From NCBI GenBank assembly GCA_030690265.1, contig JAUYHA010000177.1, positions 124,001 to 188,000 on the forward strand: 64,000 nt of DNA, in the 5' to 3' direction. Each line of letters begins with the position of its first letter. Position 1 is the first letter of the stretch. Below, piece after piece: positions 31,117 to 42,109 of the stretch. A program made the position numbers and the translations under genes. A model generated the notes under the pieces. It searched no databases. It was not told the origin of the DNA and saw only the letters and a program-made list of their open reading frames with translations. Origin of the DNA: Dehalococcoidales bacterium (GTDB lineage Bacteria; Chloroflexota; Dehalococcoidia; Dehalococcoidales; UBA2162).

Positions 31117-32418
31117 TCACTTACTCGCTACCGAGACACTGGAGAGGTAGAGGGGTGGGGTGTTGAGGGAGCTGCCTACCCACCTGGCATCGCTGCCGAT
31201 GGCGGTAATCTCTTTGAGAAGCTGGTAAATATTCCCGGAGACCATAGTATCTTTCACCCTGCCTACTATTTTACCATTTTCTATCTTAAAACCTAAAAGA
31301 ACATTGCCACTGAAATCACCGCCCAGGATATTGCCCTGGGTTGCTCCCATAAGCTCTTCAACAACCAAGCCTTCCTTTATATCACTCACCATCTCGTCAA
31401 AGCCGGTTTTGCCCGGGGCAATGATAAAGGCACTGGGCGATGGGGTGGGCAGTCCACCCCGGCTTCTCTGCCCGTTACCGGTACTCCTGGTATTAGCCAG
31501 GGCGGCGGTCTGCAGGTCATAGAGAAAATTACGCACCACTCCCTTTTCAATGAGAGAGGTACGCTGTGCGGGCACACCTTCATCATCAAAGGGAGAGCTT
31601 GACGGACGGTAGGCTAGAGTCGAATCATCCCAAAGCTCCAGTTTTTCATCAAAGACCCGCTGTCCCAGCTTATCACCTATCGGTGAAGCCCCCTCCAGGA
31701 CCATCTTACCATTGAAAGCCGCCATCAAGGGTCTAACCAGAGCACTGGCAACTCCCAGGGATGTAAAAACAACCGGCATTAACCGGGTTGGTGCTGAAGC
31801 CTGGTTTCTGGCTAACTCAAGCTGTCTGAGCACCACTTGAGTTATGCCGCCCGTCTCCACTATCGGGCGGCAGGAACTCTGACTATCCCCGACGAAGAGC
31901 ATATCGGTATCCTGAATCAGGGTTCCCTCTATACCCAGGCTGAAAAAACTCTGCCGGTAGCTTGTCTGTCCACCGCGGGAATTTATCAGGCGGACCGATA
32001 CCACTCCCTTGCTCACCGCCGCCTCACAAAGAAGCTCCGGAGTATTACTTATGAGGGCGGTTATCATTTCCTCACCGAGTTTGGTCATCGCTCCGGTAGA
32101 TATTTTCTCTACCCCGGAGTCGAAGATTTCAACCTCGGGATAGGAAGACAGGGAAGGAAACTCAAACTCAGCCTTTGAACCGAACCGGGCTGTTTCCACC
32201 GCCATATCGACCAGTTCCTGGCTGTTTTCCAGCTCCGTAGCCGTAGCGTAGCCAATCCTGCCTTCTCTGATAATACGCAGGGCAACACTAGTGCTCTGGG
32301 TACTCTGGACATGCTTTAAACGGTTGGCTTCGAAGTGGACAGGAGTGCTCTCCGAGGTAACGGCAAAGACCTCAGCTTCTTCAGCCACCTTCTTTGCCTT
32401 TTCAAGGATGTCTTCCAC
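31117..32418 (-). CDS. pmbA: TldD/PmbA family metalloprotease component (PmbA/TldE-like)
   Basis: FEANRLKHVQSTQSTSVALRIIREGRIGYAT...RSRGGLPTPSPSAFIIAPGKTGFDEMVSDIKEGLVVEELMG. Confidence 0.88.
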   Translation of the reverse strand: MEDILEKAKKVAEEAEVFAVTSESTPVHFEANRLKHVQSTQSTSVALRIIREGRIGYATATELENSQELVDMAVETARFGSKAEFEFPSLSSYPEVEIFDSGVEKISTGAMTKLGEEMITALISNTPELLCEAAVSKGVVSVRLINSRGGQTSYRQSFFSLGIEGTLIQDTDMLFVGDSQSSCRPIVETGGITQVVLRQLELARNQASAPTRLMPVVFTSLGVASALVRPLMAAFNGKMVLEGASPIGDKLGQRVFDEKLELWDDSTLAYRPSSSPFDDEGVPAQRTSLIEKGVVRNFLYDLQTAALANTRSTGNGQRSRGGLPTPSPSAFIIAPGKTGFDEMVSDIKEGLVVEELMGATQGNILGGDFSGNVLLGFKIENGKIVGRVKDTMVSGNIYQLLKEITAIGSDARWVGSSLNTPPLYLSSVSVASK

Positions 32419-33801
32419 TTATTTGCCTCCAATCAAGCAATGCTGAATCCTGATATGCGGGCTGCCATTGGAAACAGGCAGCGGCATCTGCCCCGCCTTG
32501 CCACAGCCGCCGCCCTGGTTCATGTCCAGGTCATTACCGATGGCATCTATATTCTTAAGAGTAGCAAAGACATTACCGGTAAGCACTACCGGCCGTAATG
32601 TTTCAGCAATCTTACCATTGCGAATCATATAGGCTTCGCCACCCGAGAAGGTGAACATCTCCATACTGGTCGTACCGCCGTACCAGTTTTTGACATACAC
32701 CCCCTCTTTAACATCGGCGATTATATCCTCAAAAGAGGCGGTTTTTGGCTCAATGAAGGTGTTGGTCATACGCACAATGGGCGGGTGGCGATAGCTAATG
32801 GCTCGGGCGTTACCCGTGGGAGCTTCATTCATTTTAGCGGCAGTTTCCCGGGAATGAAGCCGGCCGACCAGCTTGCCTTCCCTGATAAGGTAGGTTTTAG
32901 TAGACGGCACCCCTTCATCATCATATTTATAGCTACCTCGCAGTCCGGGCACCATCGCCGAATCAACGATATCCAACTCACCGCTGCCAAACTCTTTACC
33001 CAGGACCATAATCTGGCGCATGCGGTCATTTTCATAAACAAAGTCGGCTTCTGACAGGTGACCGAAGGCTTCATGGACGAAGACTCCAGCCAGAACCGGG
33101 TCCAGGACCACGGTATATTCTCCCCCTTTTAACTGGGGAGCAGAGAGCAAATCTACCGCCCGTTGTGCCATTTCTTCCACTTTGCTATTCAGGTGCTGAA
33201 TGGCACTAAAATCACCCCGGCTGCCCAGGCTTAAACCTGCCTGTTGCACTTCACCATCCCGGGCAGCAACAGCGGTCAAACGCAGGGTGACATCCCTTCT
33301 CTCCTGCTCAATATAGCTGCCCCGTGAATTTAAGAAGATGGTCTTTCTAGCCCCGTCGCCGTAGCTGATAACCGAAGTCTGTATCCCGGGTGTGCTCCAG
33401 ATAATATCATTATATTCATCCAGTAATTGCTTTTTCTCAACCAGGGGTATGGTCAGCGGGTTTTTACCATCCTCAGCAGGTACCTTCTCAACCACCGGCT
33501 CTACTTCAGCCAGATTGCTTTTTTCACCACCGACGAAACGGGCTTGCTCTACCGCCCTTGCTAACCTTTCAGGCAGCTCATCCAGGCTGTTAAAACAGAC
33601 AAAACCCCACCCCCCTTTAACCAGTGCCCTGACATTGCCACCGATAGCGGTGCTTTTATCTACCGATTCCAGCTTTTTCCCCCGGTAGGTAATCTGATTA
33701 TTACGGCTCTCCTCAAGGTGGGCCTCTAAATAATCAGCCTCATATTTTGAAAGGGAATTAGCTAATTCCTGTCCGATAGCGTCAATGTCTGCCACAGGCA
33801 T
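32419..33801 (-). CDS. tldD: TldD family metalloprotease
   Basis: AGVFVHEAFGHLSEADFVYEND (HExxxH), ARAISYRHPPIVRMTNTFIEPK. Confidence 0.92.
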   Translation of the reverse strand: MPVADIDAIGQELANSLSKYEADYLEAHLEESRNNQITYRGKKLESVDKSTAIGGNVRALVKGGWGFVCFNSLDELPERLARAVEQARFVGGEKSNLAEVEPVVEKVPAEDGKNPLTIPLVEKKQLLDEYNDIIWSTPGIQTSVISYGDGARKTIFLNSRGSYIEQERRDVTLRLTAVAARDGEVQQAGLSLGSRGDFSAIQHLNSKVEEMAQRAVDLLSAPQLKGGEYTVVLDPVLAGVFVHEAFGHLSEADFVYENDRMRQIMVLGKEFGSGELDIVDSAMVPGLRGSYKYDDEGVPSTKTYLIREGKLVGRLHSRETAAKMNEAPTGNARAISYRHPPIVRMTNTFIEPKTASFEDIIADVKEGVYVKNWYGGTTSMEMFTFSGGEAYMIRNGKIAETLRPVVLTGNVFATLKNIDAIGNDLDMNQGGGCGKAGQMPLPVSNGSPHIRIQHCLIGGK

Positions 33802-33976
33802 ATTCTCCTTGCTGGAAAACTAGAGATAAAACGGTCTTGCTAATAATAATTATAGCAGATTGGAAGCCTGTTTAGTAACCTATCCCCCTGACCCCCTTCC
33901 CTTAAAAAGGGAAGGGGGTAAAGAGAAAGAGAGGAGGCAGCACCCCCTCTCTAAAATATCCTCTCCGCGGCTATGG

Positions 33977-34243
33977 TCATTCTACGAAGAGTTCCAAAAC
34001 CAAACCGCCACAGCCGAACAATACTGCCAATCCTATCAACCAATATATGAGTTTCTGCCGTCTCTTGGTGCCGACATAACCACTCAATCCTACATACCGT
34101 AAAAGGTTATTTATCCAGCCTTCAAAACCACGAAAGGCTCCCGGAGCCACGAAAGTGAGTATTGAAACCGCTCCTGCCAATATTGCGAATCCAAGAATTT
34201 GGAGGATGATGGACACCAGTTTTATATTCATACTGCGAAACAA
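33977..34243 (-). CDS. Small membrane protein
   Basis: 88-aa ORF with two hydrophobic segments. Confidence 0.5.
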   Translation of the reverse strand: MFRSMNIKLVSIILQILGFAILAGAVSILTFVAPGAFRGFEGWINNLLRYVGLSGYVGTKRRQKLIYWLIGLAVLFGCGGLVLELFVE

Positions 34244-34353
34244 AGTATATCATAACATAAAGAAGGGTTAAGAGAGGCTATGCCTTTCTTAAAAACTAAT
34301 TCCCCTTCCCTTTGGTAAAGGGAAGGGGACACAGGGGATAGGATTTCTTAAAA

Positions 34354-35634
34354 CTACTTTCTCTCTAAAACGAGTGCCATTCCCTGCCCGCCGCCGATAC
34401 ACAGAGTCGCCAGGCCAAACTGGAAGTCACGGCGGGCCATTTCATGAATGAGGGTAACCAGAATCCTGGCTCCGCTGCATCCTATAGGGTGACCCAGGGA
34501 AATACCGCCGCCGTGAAGGTTTGTTTTAGCCAGGTCAATATCAAGCTCTCTAGTTACGGCGAGAACCTGAGCAGCAAAAGCTTCGTTCAATTCAATACAG
34601 TCGATGTTTCCCAGACTGAGTCCGGCGAGCTTGAGGGCTTTTTTGACCGAGGGAACAACCCCCAGACCCATATATGCCGGGTCAACACCGCCACTGGCAT
34701 AAGAGCGGATAACCGCCAGTGGCTTAAGGCCGAGTTCCTCCGCCTTTTCCGCTGACATTACCAGTAGAGCGGCGGCGGCATCGGTTATTGCCGAGGCGTT
34801 ACCCGCCGTTACGGAGCCATCTGCTTTGAAGACGGCCGGCAGCCTGCCCAGAAGCTCCATTGAAGTCTCCCTGGGGTGCTCATCGGTATCGAAACCCCTG
34901 GTCTCCCTCCTTATCTGGATTTCAACGGGGACTATCTCCTCTTTGAAGGTGCCGTCTTTTGTTGCCGCCACAGCCTTGTTGTTGCTCTCCAGGGCAAAGC
35001 TGTCCTGCTCTTCTCTGGTGATAGCGTATTTCTCAGCCAGATTTTCAGCGGTTAAAGCCATGTGGTAGTTATAGAATATCTCCCAGAGTCCATCATAAAC
35101 CATGCCGTCAACCAGCTCACAATTGAACATCCTGACCCCCCAGCGAGCTTTTGGAAAGTAGTAAGGGACTGAGCTCATATTCTCCATACCGCCGGCAACG
35201 ATAACCTCAGCATCCCCGGCTTTTATTGCCTGGGCTGCCAGAGCTACTGCTTTCATTCCTGAGCCACAGACCTTGTTCACGGTAAAGGCATTGACCTCTT
35301 TGGGCATACCGGCATAGATTGACGCCTGACGAGCCGGATTTTGCCCCTGCCCACCCTGAATTACATTACCCATGATAACTTCATCAACGGAGATTTCATT
35401 CAGAGAATCAGCCCAATCAGAGTATTTTTTCTCCAGCTCAATAATGCCTTCTTGCTTAAGTGCCGATGGGGCATAGTTTAATAATTCAGGGTCTCTCTTG
35501 GGTTTCAAGCCTGCCTTTTTAAGCGCCTCTTTAATGACAATGCTGCCCAACCTGGCAGCCGGCACATCCTGTAGCGAGCCCCCGTAATTACTTATTGCCG
35601 TTCTAACACCACTGACAATAACAACATCGGTCAT
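34354..35634 (-). CDS. Acetyl-CoA acetyltransferase (thiolase)
   Basis: [37 protein letters not shown]...[19 protein letters not shown]...[21 protein letters not shown]. Confidence 0.93.
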   Translation of the reverse strand: MTDVVIVSGVRTAISNYGGSLQDVPAARLGSIVIKEALKKAGLKPKRDPELLNYAPSALKQEGIIELEKKYSDWADSLNEISVDEVIMGNVIQGGQGQNPARQASIYAGMPKEVNAFTVNKVCGSGMKAVALAAQAIKAGDAEVIVAGGMENMSSVPYYFPKARWGVRMFNCELVDGMVYDGLWEIFYNYHMALTAENLAEKYAITREEQDSFALESNNKAVAATKDGTFKEEIVPVEIQIRRETRGFDTDEHPRETSMELLGRLPAVFKADGSVTAGNASAITDAAAALLVMSAEKAEELGLKPLAVIRSYASGGVDPAYMGLGVVPSVKKALKLAGLSLGNIDCIELNEAFAAQVLAVTRELDIDLAKTNLHGGGISLGHPIGCSGARILVTLIHEMARRDFQFGLATLCIGGGQGMALVLERK

Positions 35635-35661
35635 AATATTTCACTCCTTGTTCGCGGTCGG

Positions 35662-36522
35662 TTACTTCTTATAATCGTAAAACCCTTTTCCTGTCTTGCG
35701 CCCCAGCTGGCCGGCACTGACCATCCTTCTTAATAAGGTTGGAGCAATAAATTGATGGTCAGACAGGTTCTGGTAGACGCCCTCAGCCATAAAGAGAATA
35801 ATATCATTACCAACCAGGTCAGCCAGGGCAAGAGGCCCAATAGGGTGATTCAAACCCAGGGTAATGGCAGTATCAATATCCTCTTTAGAGGCAACCCCGC
35901 TCTCCAGCATACGGATTGCGTTAAGAATAAAGGAGAGTAACAGGCGGTTAACTATAAAACCAGGCGTATCCGGAACAACGACCGGAGTCTTGCCCAGAGA
36001 TTTGGCAAATTCCCGGCTGAATTCGAGAGTTTCCTCGCTGACCAGGATAGTCCGGACAATCTCCACCAGCTGCATTACCGGCGGTGGATTAAAGAAATGC
36101 AAGCCCACCACCCTGTCAAGCCGGCGGGTTGCCATTGCCATTTCGGTTACTGAGAGAACCGAAGTATTGCTGGCTAAAATGGCATTCTCAGGGCAGGTAG
36201 CATCCAGCTCAGCAAATACTTTTTTCTTTATCTCCATGTTCTCAATAGCTACTTCTATCACCAGGTCGCAGTCAGCAAAGTCTTTGATACTGGTTGTGCC
36301 TTTAATCCGGCCGAGGGCAGCATCCTTATCCTCCTGAGATAACCGGCCTCTTTCCACGCCTCTGCTCAGAGCAGTACTAATTGACGCCAAGCCTTTATTC
36401 AATAGCTCCTGGTTAATTTCCGAGACCACCACCGGGTAGCCCGACTGGGCACAGACCTGAACGATACCGGCACCCATGGTGCCACAACCAACCACGCCAA
36501 CTTTCTTGCTCGGCATAGTCAT
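35662..36522 (-). CDS. 3-hydroxyacyl-CoA (3-hydroxybutyryl-CoA) dehydrogenase
   Basis: KKVGVVGCGTMGAGIVQVCAQSGYPVVVSE...GLHFFNPPPVMQLVEIV...TPGFIVNRLL. Confidence 0.95.
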   Translation of the reverse strand: MTMPSKKVGVVGCGTMGAGIVQVCAQSGYPVVVSEINQELLNKGLASISTALSRGVERGRLSQEDKDAALGRIKGTTSIKDFADCDLVIEVAIENMEIKKKVFAELDATCPENAILASNTSVLSVTEMAMATRRLDRVVGLHFFNPPPVMQLVEIVRTILVSEETLEFSREFAKSLGKTPVVVPDTPGFIVNRLLLSFILNAIRMLESGVASKEDIDTAITLGLNHPIGPLALADLVGNDIILFMAEGVYQNLSDHQFIAPTLLRRMVSAGQLGRKTGKGFYDYKK

Positions 36523-36546
36523 CTCCTTTATCTATTGCGGTATAAT

Positions 36547-37317
36547 TTACTTCGCCTTAAAATCCGGTTTCCTCTTCTCGGCAAAGGCAGCGGTACCTTC
36601 CAGGTAGTCTTCAGTAGTCAGCAGGTAGTCAAAGAAAGAGCTTTCCAGCTTCAAACCTTCCTCAAGAGAGAGGCTATAACCCCTGAGCATGGCTTCTTTG
36701 GCGGCTCTGACCCCTAAAGGACCAACCTGGCAGATAACTTCAGCCCAGGCTTTAGCCGTAGATATAAGCTCACTTTGAGGGACGACCTTGTTCACCAGGC
36801 CAATGCGGTATGCCTCCTGGGCATCAATAGGCTTGCCCATCAAGACTATCTCCGCCGCCTTTGCCCAGGGGATAAGGCGGGGCAGTCTTTGAGTGCCCCC
36901 CCAGCCAGGCATCAGCCCCAGGTTCACCTCAGGTGTACCCAGACGGGCGTTCTCAGAAGCCAGTCTGATGTCACAAGCCAGGGCTATTTCCAGGCCACCA
37001 CCCACAGCAAGGCCATTGATAGCCGCAATGAGAGGTTTATATAATTCCAGTCCCCGCATCGGGTTAGCGGGAAATGCCCAGGGTTTGTCCCCGGTCTCCT
37101 TTATAAAAGGCAGCATATCCTTGATATCCGCCCCGGCAGAGAAGGCTTTCTCTCCGGCACCGGTAATGATGCCGACCCAGAGTTCCGTATCATCTCTGAA
37201 GGCTACCATTGCCTCGTGTAGTTCCTGCATTGTATGGACATCTATTGCATTGGCTGCCTCCGGACGATTAATGGTGAAGACAGCGATTCTCCCTTCCTTC
37301 TCGTAGCCAAGAGCCAT
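36547..37317 (-). CDS. Enoyl-CoA hydratase/isomerase
   Basis: AVFTINRPEAANAIDVHTMQEL...GAGEKAFSAGADIKDM...AINGLAVGGGLEIALACDIRLASENARLGTPEVNLGLMPGWGGTQRL. Confidence 0.95.
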   Translation of the reverse strand: MALGYEKEGRIAVFTINRPEAANAIDVHTMQELHEAMVAFRDDTELWVGIITGAGEKAFSAGADIKDMLPFIKETGDKPWAFPANPMRGLELYKPLIAAINGLAVGGGLEIALACDIRLASENARLGTPEVNLGLMPGWGGTQRLPRLIPWAKAAEIVLMGKPIDAQEAYRIGLVNKVVPQSELISTAKAWAEVICQVGPLGVRAAKEAMLRGYSLSLEEGLKLESSFFDYLLTTEDYLEGTAAFAEKRKPDFKAK

Positions 37318-37340
37318 GGTGGTGAACCTCCTTTAAAATC

Positions 37341-37604
37341 TTAACCCAGCAGCCAGAAGATGCCACCCACAACTATCATAACCAGACCGATAGCGATTGC
37401 TATCCAGCCGCCTATTCTGAGGGCTCCAAATTGAGGGCGCGGTGGCCAGTGCTCCAGAAATTCTCTGACATCAGAACGGGTAGAGACAGAAAGAGAATCG
37501 TAATAGTTTTTCTCCTCCTTCTTGTCCCAGATGATGATGCCCAGACCGAGCAGAATAAACACGCCCCCCATAGTGATAAGTAACAATCGGTCACGCTGGG
37601 GCAT
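37341..37604 (-). CDS. Small two-TM membrane protein
   Basis: MPQRDRLLLITMGGVFILLGLGIIIWDKK...IGGWIAIAIGLVMIVVGGIFWLLG. Confidence 0.6.
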   Translation of the reverse strand: MPQRDRLLLITMGGVFILLGLGIIIWDKKEEKNYYDSLSVSTRSDVREFLEHWPPRPQFGALRIGGWIAIAIGLVMIVVGGIFWLLG

Positions 37605-37706
37605 GATGCACCTCCAAAGACTAGAGATTACTCATCATGATGATACGCCCGTTCAGCACTACCCCCTGAGCCCTGGCCTGTCGCCAGGACAGGCTTGTTT
37701 TCAGGG

Positions 37707-38207
37707 TCAGGCAATTTCAACCGTAGCTCCCGCGTCTTCCAGCTTCTTCCTGGCTTCTCCCGCCTCCTCCTGACTTACCCCTTCTTTAACTGGCTTGGGA
37801 GCGCTTTCCACCAGGTCTTTCGACTCCTTCAACCCCAGGGAAGTGAGCTCTCGCACCGCTTTAATGACGTTTATCTTATTAGCCCCGACTTCCTTAAGGA
37901 TTACATTGAAGGCTGTCTGCTCCTCTTTCTCTTCAACTGGAGCGGCTGCAGCGCTCAGCGCGGCGGCTACTACCGGAGCCGCCGCAGTAACTCCAAACTC
38001 AGTCTCTAATGCCTTGACTAGCTCCGAGAGCTCCAGCACCGTCATATTTTTAATAGACGTCATCATATCATCAATGGCCGTCGCTTTTTTCGTCTCAGCC
38101 GTTTCTGATTTGCTGGCGGTAGCCGTCCTGGTTTTCCTGGCTGCCGGTTTTACTTGGGTAGCTTCCTGGTTTTCCTCCTGGATTGTAGTTTCAATATCTT
38201 CAACCAT
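37707..38207 (-). CDS. rplL: 50S ribosomal protein L7/L12 with N-terminal extension
   Basis: [74 protein letters not shown]. Confidence 0.95.
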   Translation of the reverse strand: MVEDIETTIQEENQEATQVKPAARKTRTATASKSETAETKKATAIDDMMTSIKNMTVLELSELVKALETEFGVTAAAPVVAAALSAAAAPVEEKEEQTAFNVILKEVGANKINVIKAVRELTSLGLKESKDLVESAPKPVKEGVSQEEAGEARKKLEDAGATVEIA

Positions 38208-38742
38208 TTCCTTCTCCTTCCAATTGCCGAATTCTAGCTTGTAGCACGCCGATAATTCCTCTTATCGGGCTGGCTAAACAACTAACTAAATTTGAAACGG
38301 GGCTTTTCATCTGACCCAGAACTCTGGCGAGCAATATCTCTCTTGGCGGCAGCGTAGCAAGGGTCATTACTTCCTCAGCAGTGAGCAGCCTATCACCTAT
38401 AAAGCCGCCTTTAATGCCAATCTCCAGCTTTGTGTCACGGATAAAGTTTGACAGGACTTTGGCTGGGGAGGTGATATCGTCATAGCCGAAGGCAATTGCT
38501 ATCGGGCCTTCAAGAGCGGTAAGCAAAGTATCCTTACCGGCTCTCTCAGCGGCGAAACCAGCCAGCGTATTTTTGACTACCGTATACTCATTACTTGCTG
38601 CTTGTAAGCTGCGCCGCAAACTTGTTATCTCTGAAGTTGTCAACCCCCGGTAGTCAGTGAAAATGCCTACAGTTGACCGGGAAAAGCGCTCCTCCATCTG
38701 GTCAATAATTGCCGCCTTCTTTTCTCTATTTTTACTGGACAT
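38200..38742 (-). CDS. rplJ: 50S ribosomal protein L10
   Basis: [39 protein letters not shown]. Confidence 0.95.
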   Translation of the reverse strand: MSSKNREKKAAIIDQMEERFSRSTVGIFTDYRGLTTSEITSLRRSLQAASNEYTVVKNTLAGFAAERAGKDTLLTALEGPIAIAFGYDDITSPAKVLSNFIRDTKLEIGIKGGFIGDRLLTAEEVMTLATLPPREILLARVLGQMKSPVSNLVSCLASPIRGIIGVLQARIRQLEGEGNG

Positions 38743-38789
38743 CTTTTCTTACCTCCCGAATAATACTAGGATATATCTTATCAGCCCGG

Positions 38790-39203
38790 TCAGGCTTTCT
38801 GAAACTCATAACCAATTCTACCATCGGCCGATTTCGTTGAGACTATCTTCAACTCCATTCCGGGCTTAATATCATCCGCCTTAATACCTTTACTGAGACG
38901 GCCAAAAATTCTCATTTCGTCCCCAAAGTCAGCTATCCCCAGAGTATAAGGAGCATCATCCTCAAAGCCGGAAGGACCGTACTGGACTACGGAATAAGTG
39001 ACCAGTTTGCCTTTACCTTCTATTTCAAACCATTCCACTTCACTATTCAGGCAACTTGGACAGTCCAGCTTCGGAGGGAAGTAGCTGGTGCCACACTTCT
39101 TACACCTGGTGGTCATCACCTTACCCTGCTCCAGATATTTTATAAAATCGACCGTTTTCGCTTCAGTGGTGAAGCTGACTCTACCAAAATGCTCAAAACC
39201 CAT
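38790..39203 (-). CDS. DUF35/OB-fold zinc-ribbon acyl-CoA-associated protein
   Basis: TTRCKKCGTSYFPPKLDCPSCLNSEVEWFEIEGKGKLVTYSVV. Confidence 0.88.
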   Translation of the reverse strand: MGFEHFGRVSFTTEAKTVDFIKYLEQGKVMTTRCKKCGTSYFPPKLDCPSCLNSEVEWFEIEGKGKLVTYSVVQYGPSGFEDDAPYTLGIADFGDEMRIFGRLSKGIKADDIKPGMELKIVSTKSADGRIGYEFQKA

Positions 39204-39207
39204 TTCG

Positions 39208-40359
39208 CTATCTCCTGAGAATAACTACATTACCGTATTGGCCGACTCCCCCGATATTATGCACCAGGCCTACTTCGGCATCTTTCACTTGAGCTTCAGT
39301 AGCCTCCCCCCTGAGCTGGCGGACTACTGTTCTAACCTGCGAGCCACCAGTGGCACCGATAGGGTGCCCCTTAGACAGCAGACCACCATCAACATTCACC
39401 GGTATCTTGCCGTCATGGTAGGTCTCTTTTTCCTCAATCAGCCGGACTCCCTCGCCGGGCTTAGCAAAGCCCAGGTCCTCATAGGCTAAAAGCTCAGCTA
39501 TGGTGAAACAATCATGGACCTCGGCGACATCAATATCTTCCGGCCCGACACCAGCCATCTGGTAAGCCTGTTTAGCCGCCTCCTGGGAACAGGTCAAACC
39601 GGTGAGTAACTTCCTTCCTGACATGGTCATTGTAGCCGTGGCGGCACCAAGACCGATAATCCAGATTGGAATCTTGGTTACTTTTCTGGCTACATCCTCG
39701 CTGGCTACGATGATACAGGAAGCACCATCGGCATTGGCACAGCAGTCAAACCGCTTCAAAGGGTTAGACACTATATCTGAGGTTAAAACATCGTTCAGAC
39801 TCAACTCTTTGCGGTAAGTAGCCTTAGCATTTTTGGCTCCGTAGCTGGCATTTTTAACTCGAATTTTAGCCAGCTGCTCCTCGGTAGTTCCATATTTAGT
39901 CATGTGTGCCTGGGCATATAGAGCGTAGCCGGCAGGCATGGTGATACCGAAGGGCGCTTCCCAGATTATATCAGCTCCCCTGCCCATTCTCTCCGCTGCT
40001 TCACGGGAGGTTAGCTCGGACATCTTCTGGAAACCAATAACGGCTACCACTTTATGCAAGCCGGACTTTATCAGCGACCAGGCTATCCTCAGTCCGGTAG
40101 TGCTTGATGAACAGACAGTTTCAACATAGAAAGCCGGTTTCGGGGTTAACTCCAGATACTCGGATATTAAACCTGAAGGGGTGCGCTGTTTATCGTATTC
40201 CGGTGCCGAACAGGTGATAGAGGCATCAATATCCTGGTTAGTTATATCCAGACCTTCCATCGCTTCCTTGTAGGCATCAAAACACAGCTCCCGGATAGAT
40301 ACCCCGCAGGAACGAGAGAAGTTAGTCTGTCCTACCCCGATAATGGCAACATCTTCCAT
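39208..40359 (-). CDS. Thiolase family (SCP2-type acetyl-CoA acetyltransferase-like) protein
   Basis: MEDVAIIGVGQTNFSRSCGVSIRELCFDAYKEAMEG...DIDVAEVHDCFTIAELLAYEDLGF...GGLLSKGHPIGATGGSQV. Confidence 0.9.
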   Translation of the reverse strand: MEDVAIIGVGQTNFSRSCGVSIRELCFDAYKEAMEGLDITNQDIDASITCSAPEYDKQRTPSGLISEYLELTPKPAFYVETVCSSSTTGLRIAWSLIKSGLHKVVAVIGFQKMSELTSREAAERMGRGADIIWEAPFGITMPAGYALYAQAHMTKYGTTEEQLAKIRVKNASYGAKNAKATYRKELSLNDVLTSDIVSNPLKRFDCCANADGASCIIVASEDVARKVTKIPIWIIGLGAATATMTMSGRKLLTGLTCSQEAAKQAYQMAGVGPEDIDVAEVHDCFTIAELLAYEDLGFAKPGEGVRLIEEKETYHDGKIPVNVDGGLLSKGHPIGATGGSQVRTVVRQLRGEATEAQVKDAEVGLVHNIGGVGQYGNVVILRR

Positions 40360-40453
40360 TAAGCATCTCCTTTCTCCAGGTCCGACCGGAAGCAATCTGT
40401 CATCATTCTCAGCCGGCTAGCCCCGGTTCCCTTCATCCAATAAATCTTTTATT

Positions 40454-40897
40454 CTACTTTCTTTTTATCAAGCGTATCTTATCTGTTTCGATAACTACTT
40501 CCCCTCTTTGGTTCTTACATACGTGGCGCTCGACAAGAATCCCTCTTTCCGGGTTTTTGGTCTCTTTCTTTTCAATCAACTCCCCTTCAACTCTCAAAGT
40601 ATCTCCGGCTTTTACGGGAGTAATTATTTTCACGTTATTCATCCCGATGAGAGCAATCAAAGTTTCCGGGTCCAAAAAGTCAGACTGCTCGTTAAGCCCT
40701 GACATTACCAGGAGAGTTACTACCGCCGGGGCAATCCGGGTCTTAAAAACACCTTTTTTGGCTTTCTCTTCATCCCAGAACAGGGGAGCGGTCAAACCAC
40801 CAAGCCCGGTCACCACATCTATCATCCCCTCACTGACAGTCCTGGCCGGCGTTACAAACTTTTCCCCTACCTGGTAATCTTCCCAGTACTTAGGCAT
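40454..40897 (-). CDS. MaoC-like dehydratase/hotdog-fold protein
   Basis: YWEDYQVGEKFVTPARTVSEGMIDVVTGLGG...VKAGDTLRVEGELIEKKETKNPERGILVERHVCKNQRGEVV. Confidence 0.88.
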   Translation of the reverse strand: MPKYWEDYQVGEKFVTPARTVSEGMIDVVTGLGGLTAPLFWDEEKAKKGVFKTRIAPAVVTLLVMSGLNEQSDFLDPETLIALIGMNNVKIITPVKAGDTLRVEGELIEKKETKNPERGILVERHVCKNQRGEVVIETDKIRLIKRK

Positions 40898-40937
40898 AAT
40901 GTCTATTTTCAGCTCTTTATTACTTCAGTTACGGGTA

Positions 40938-41654
40938 TTACCCCGAAGTCAAAGCGAGGGTCGGTTTAAGGTCAAGCCCGATACCGGGTCCAAAAGTAGT
41001 AGCCAGTGAGGCACTTCTGACATACTGCCCCTTAGCCCCGCTGGGTTTAGCCTTCACCACCGCCGCCACCACCGCCGTCAGGTTATCCATCAGCTTATCA
41101 TTCTCAAAACTGGTTTTACCCAGAGGTAAATGAATGATAGCCGTTTTATCCAGCTTAAATTCCAGCCGGCCTTTGCGAGCCTCCTCTATCACCCTGGATA
41201 AGTTATCGGCAGTGACTACCGTTCCTGATTTAGGGTTGGGCATCAAGCCTTTCCTGCCCAGGATTTTTCCCAGCTTACCAACTTTACCCATCATATCCGG
41301 AGTAGCCATAGCCATCTCAAAATCCAGCCAGCCCCCCTCAATTTTCGCAACCAGCTCATCACCACCAACAAAATCAGCTCCAGCGTCTTCGGCAATTTTG
41401 GCCCCTTCTCCTTGAGCAAAGACCAGAAGCCTCTGTTTCTTACCCAACCCGTGAGGCAGCAGAGTAACACCACGCACCTGCTGGGTAGCATTCCGCGGGT
41501 CGAGGCCCATCCTGAGATGCAGCTCAACAGTCTCGTCAAATCGCGCGTAAGCCATCTTTTTTATCAGGTCAATAGCCTCCTCGGGAGGATAGGCTTTTGA
41601 CCTGTCCAGCAATTTAGCGGCTTCCTGATATTTCTTACCGTGTTGTCTCGCCAT
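40938..41654 (-). CDS. rplA: 50S ribosomal protein L1
   Basis: [63 protein letters not shown]. Confidence 0.96.
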   Translation of the reverse strand: MARQHGKKYQEAAKLLDRSKAYPPEEAIDLIKKMAYARFDETVELHLRMGLDPRNATQQVRGVTLLPHGLGKKQRLLVFAQGEGAKIAEDAGADFVGGDELVAKIEGGWLDFEMAMATPDMMGKVGKLGKILGRKGLMPNPKSGTVVTADNLSRVIEEARKGRLEFKLDKTAIIHLPLGKTSFENDKLMDNLTAVVAAVVKAKPSGAKGQYVRSASLATTFGPGIGLDLKPTLALTSG

Positions 41655-41659
41655 TTCTC

Positions 41660-42082
41660 TTACTCCACTTCAATCCCCATACTCTTAGCAGTGCCCTCAA
41701 TGATTCGTTCCGCTCCCTCCGGACTGATGGCACTCAGGTCGCTAGCTTTAATCCGGGCGATTTCACGAAGCTTATCCCGGGAGAGGGTGCCTATTTTCCC
41801 CCGTCCGGCAGTAGCGGCTCCTTTCCCCACATTTAATGCCTGCTTCAGCAGAACTGATGCCGGCGGCATCTTGGTAACGAAAGTGAATGACCTGTCCTCA
41901 TAGACAGTTATTTCGGCAGGAATAATCGAATCAGCCTGAGCAGCGGTGCGTTCATTATACTCCTTACAGAAAGCCATAATGTTAACTCCGTGCTGGCCCA
42001 GAGCCGAACCTACCGGCGGTGCCGGAGTCGCCTTCCCGGCAGGAAGCTGCAGCTTGATTATTGTTTTAACTTTTTTAGCCAC
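41660..42082 (-). CDS. rplK: 50S ribosomal protein L11
   Basis: [41 protein letters not shown]. Confidence 0.97.
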   Translation of the reverse strand: MAKKVKTIIKLQLPAGKATPAPPVGSALGQHGVNIMAFCKEYNERTAAQADSIIPAEITVYEDRSFTFVTKMPPASVLLKQALNVGKGAATAGRGKIGTLSRDKLREIARIKASDLSAISPEGAERIIEGTAKSMGIEVE

Positions 42083-42109
42083 TTTTCTCCTTACCCAAAG
42101 CTAATAGAC

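Noticed and set aside
33879-34350. Inverted CCTATCCCC...CCCTTCCC repeats flanking the small membrane ORF 33977..34243 as a mobile element
   Set aside because: The G/C-rich repeats (also near 29748) look like dispersed intergenic hairpins; no target duplication or transposase evidence.
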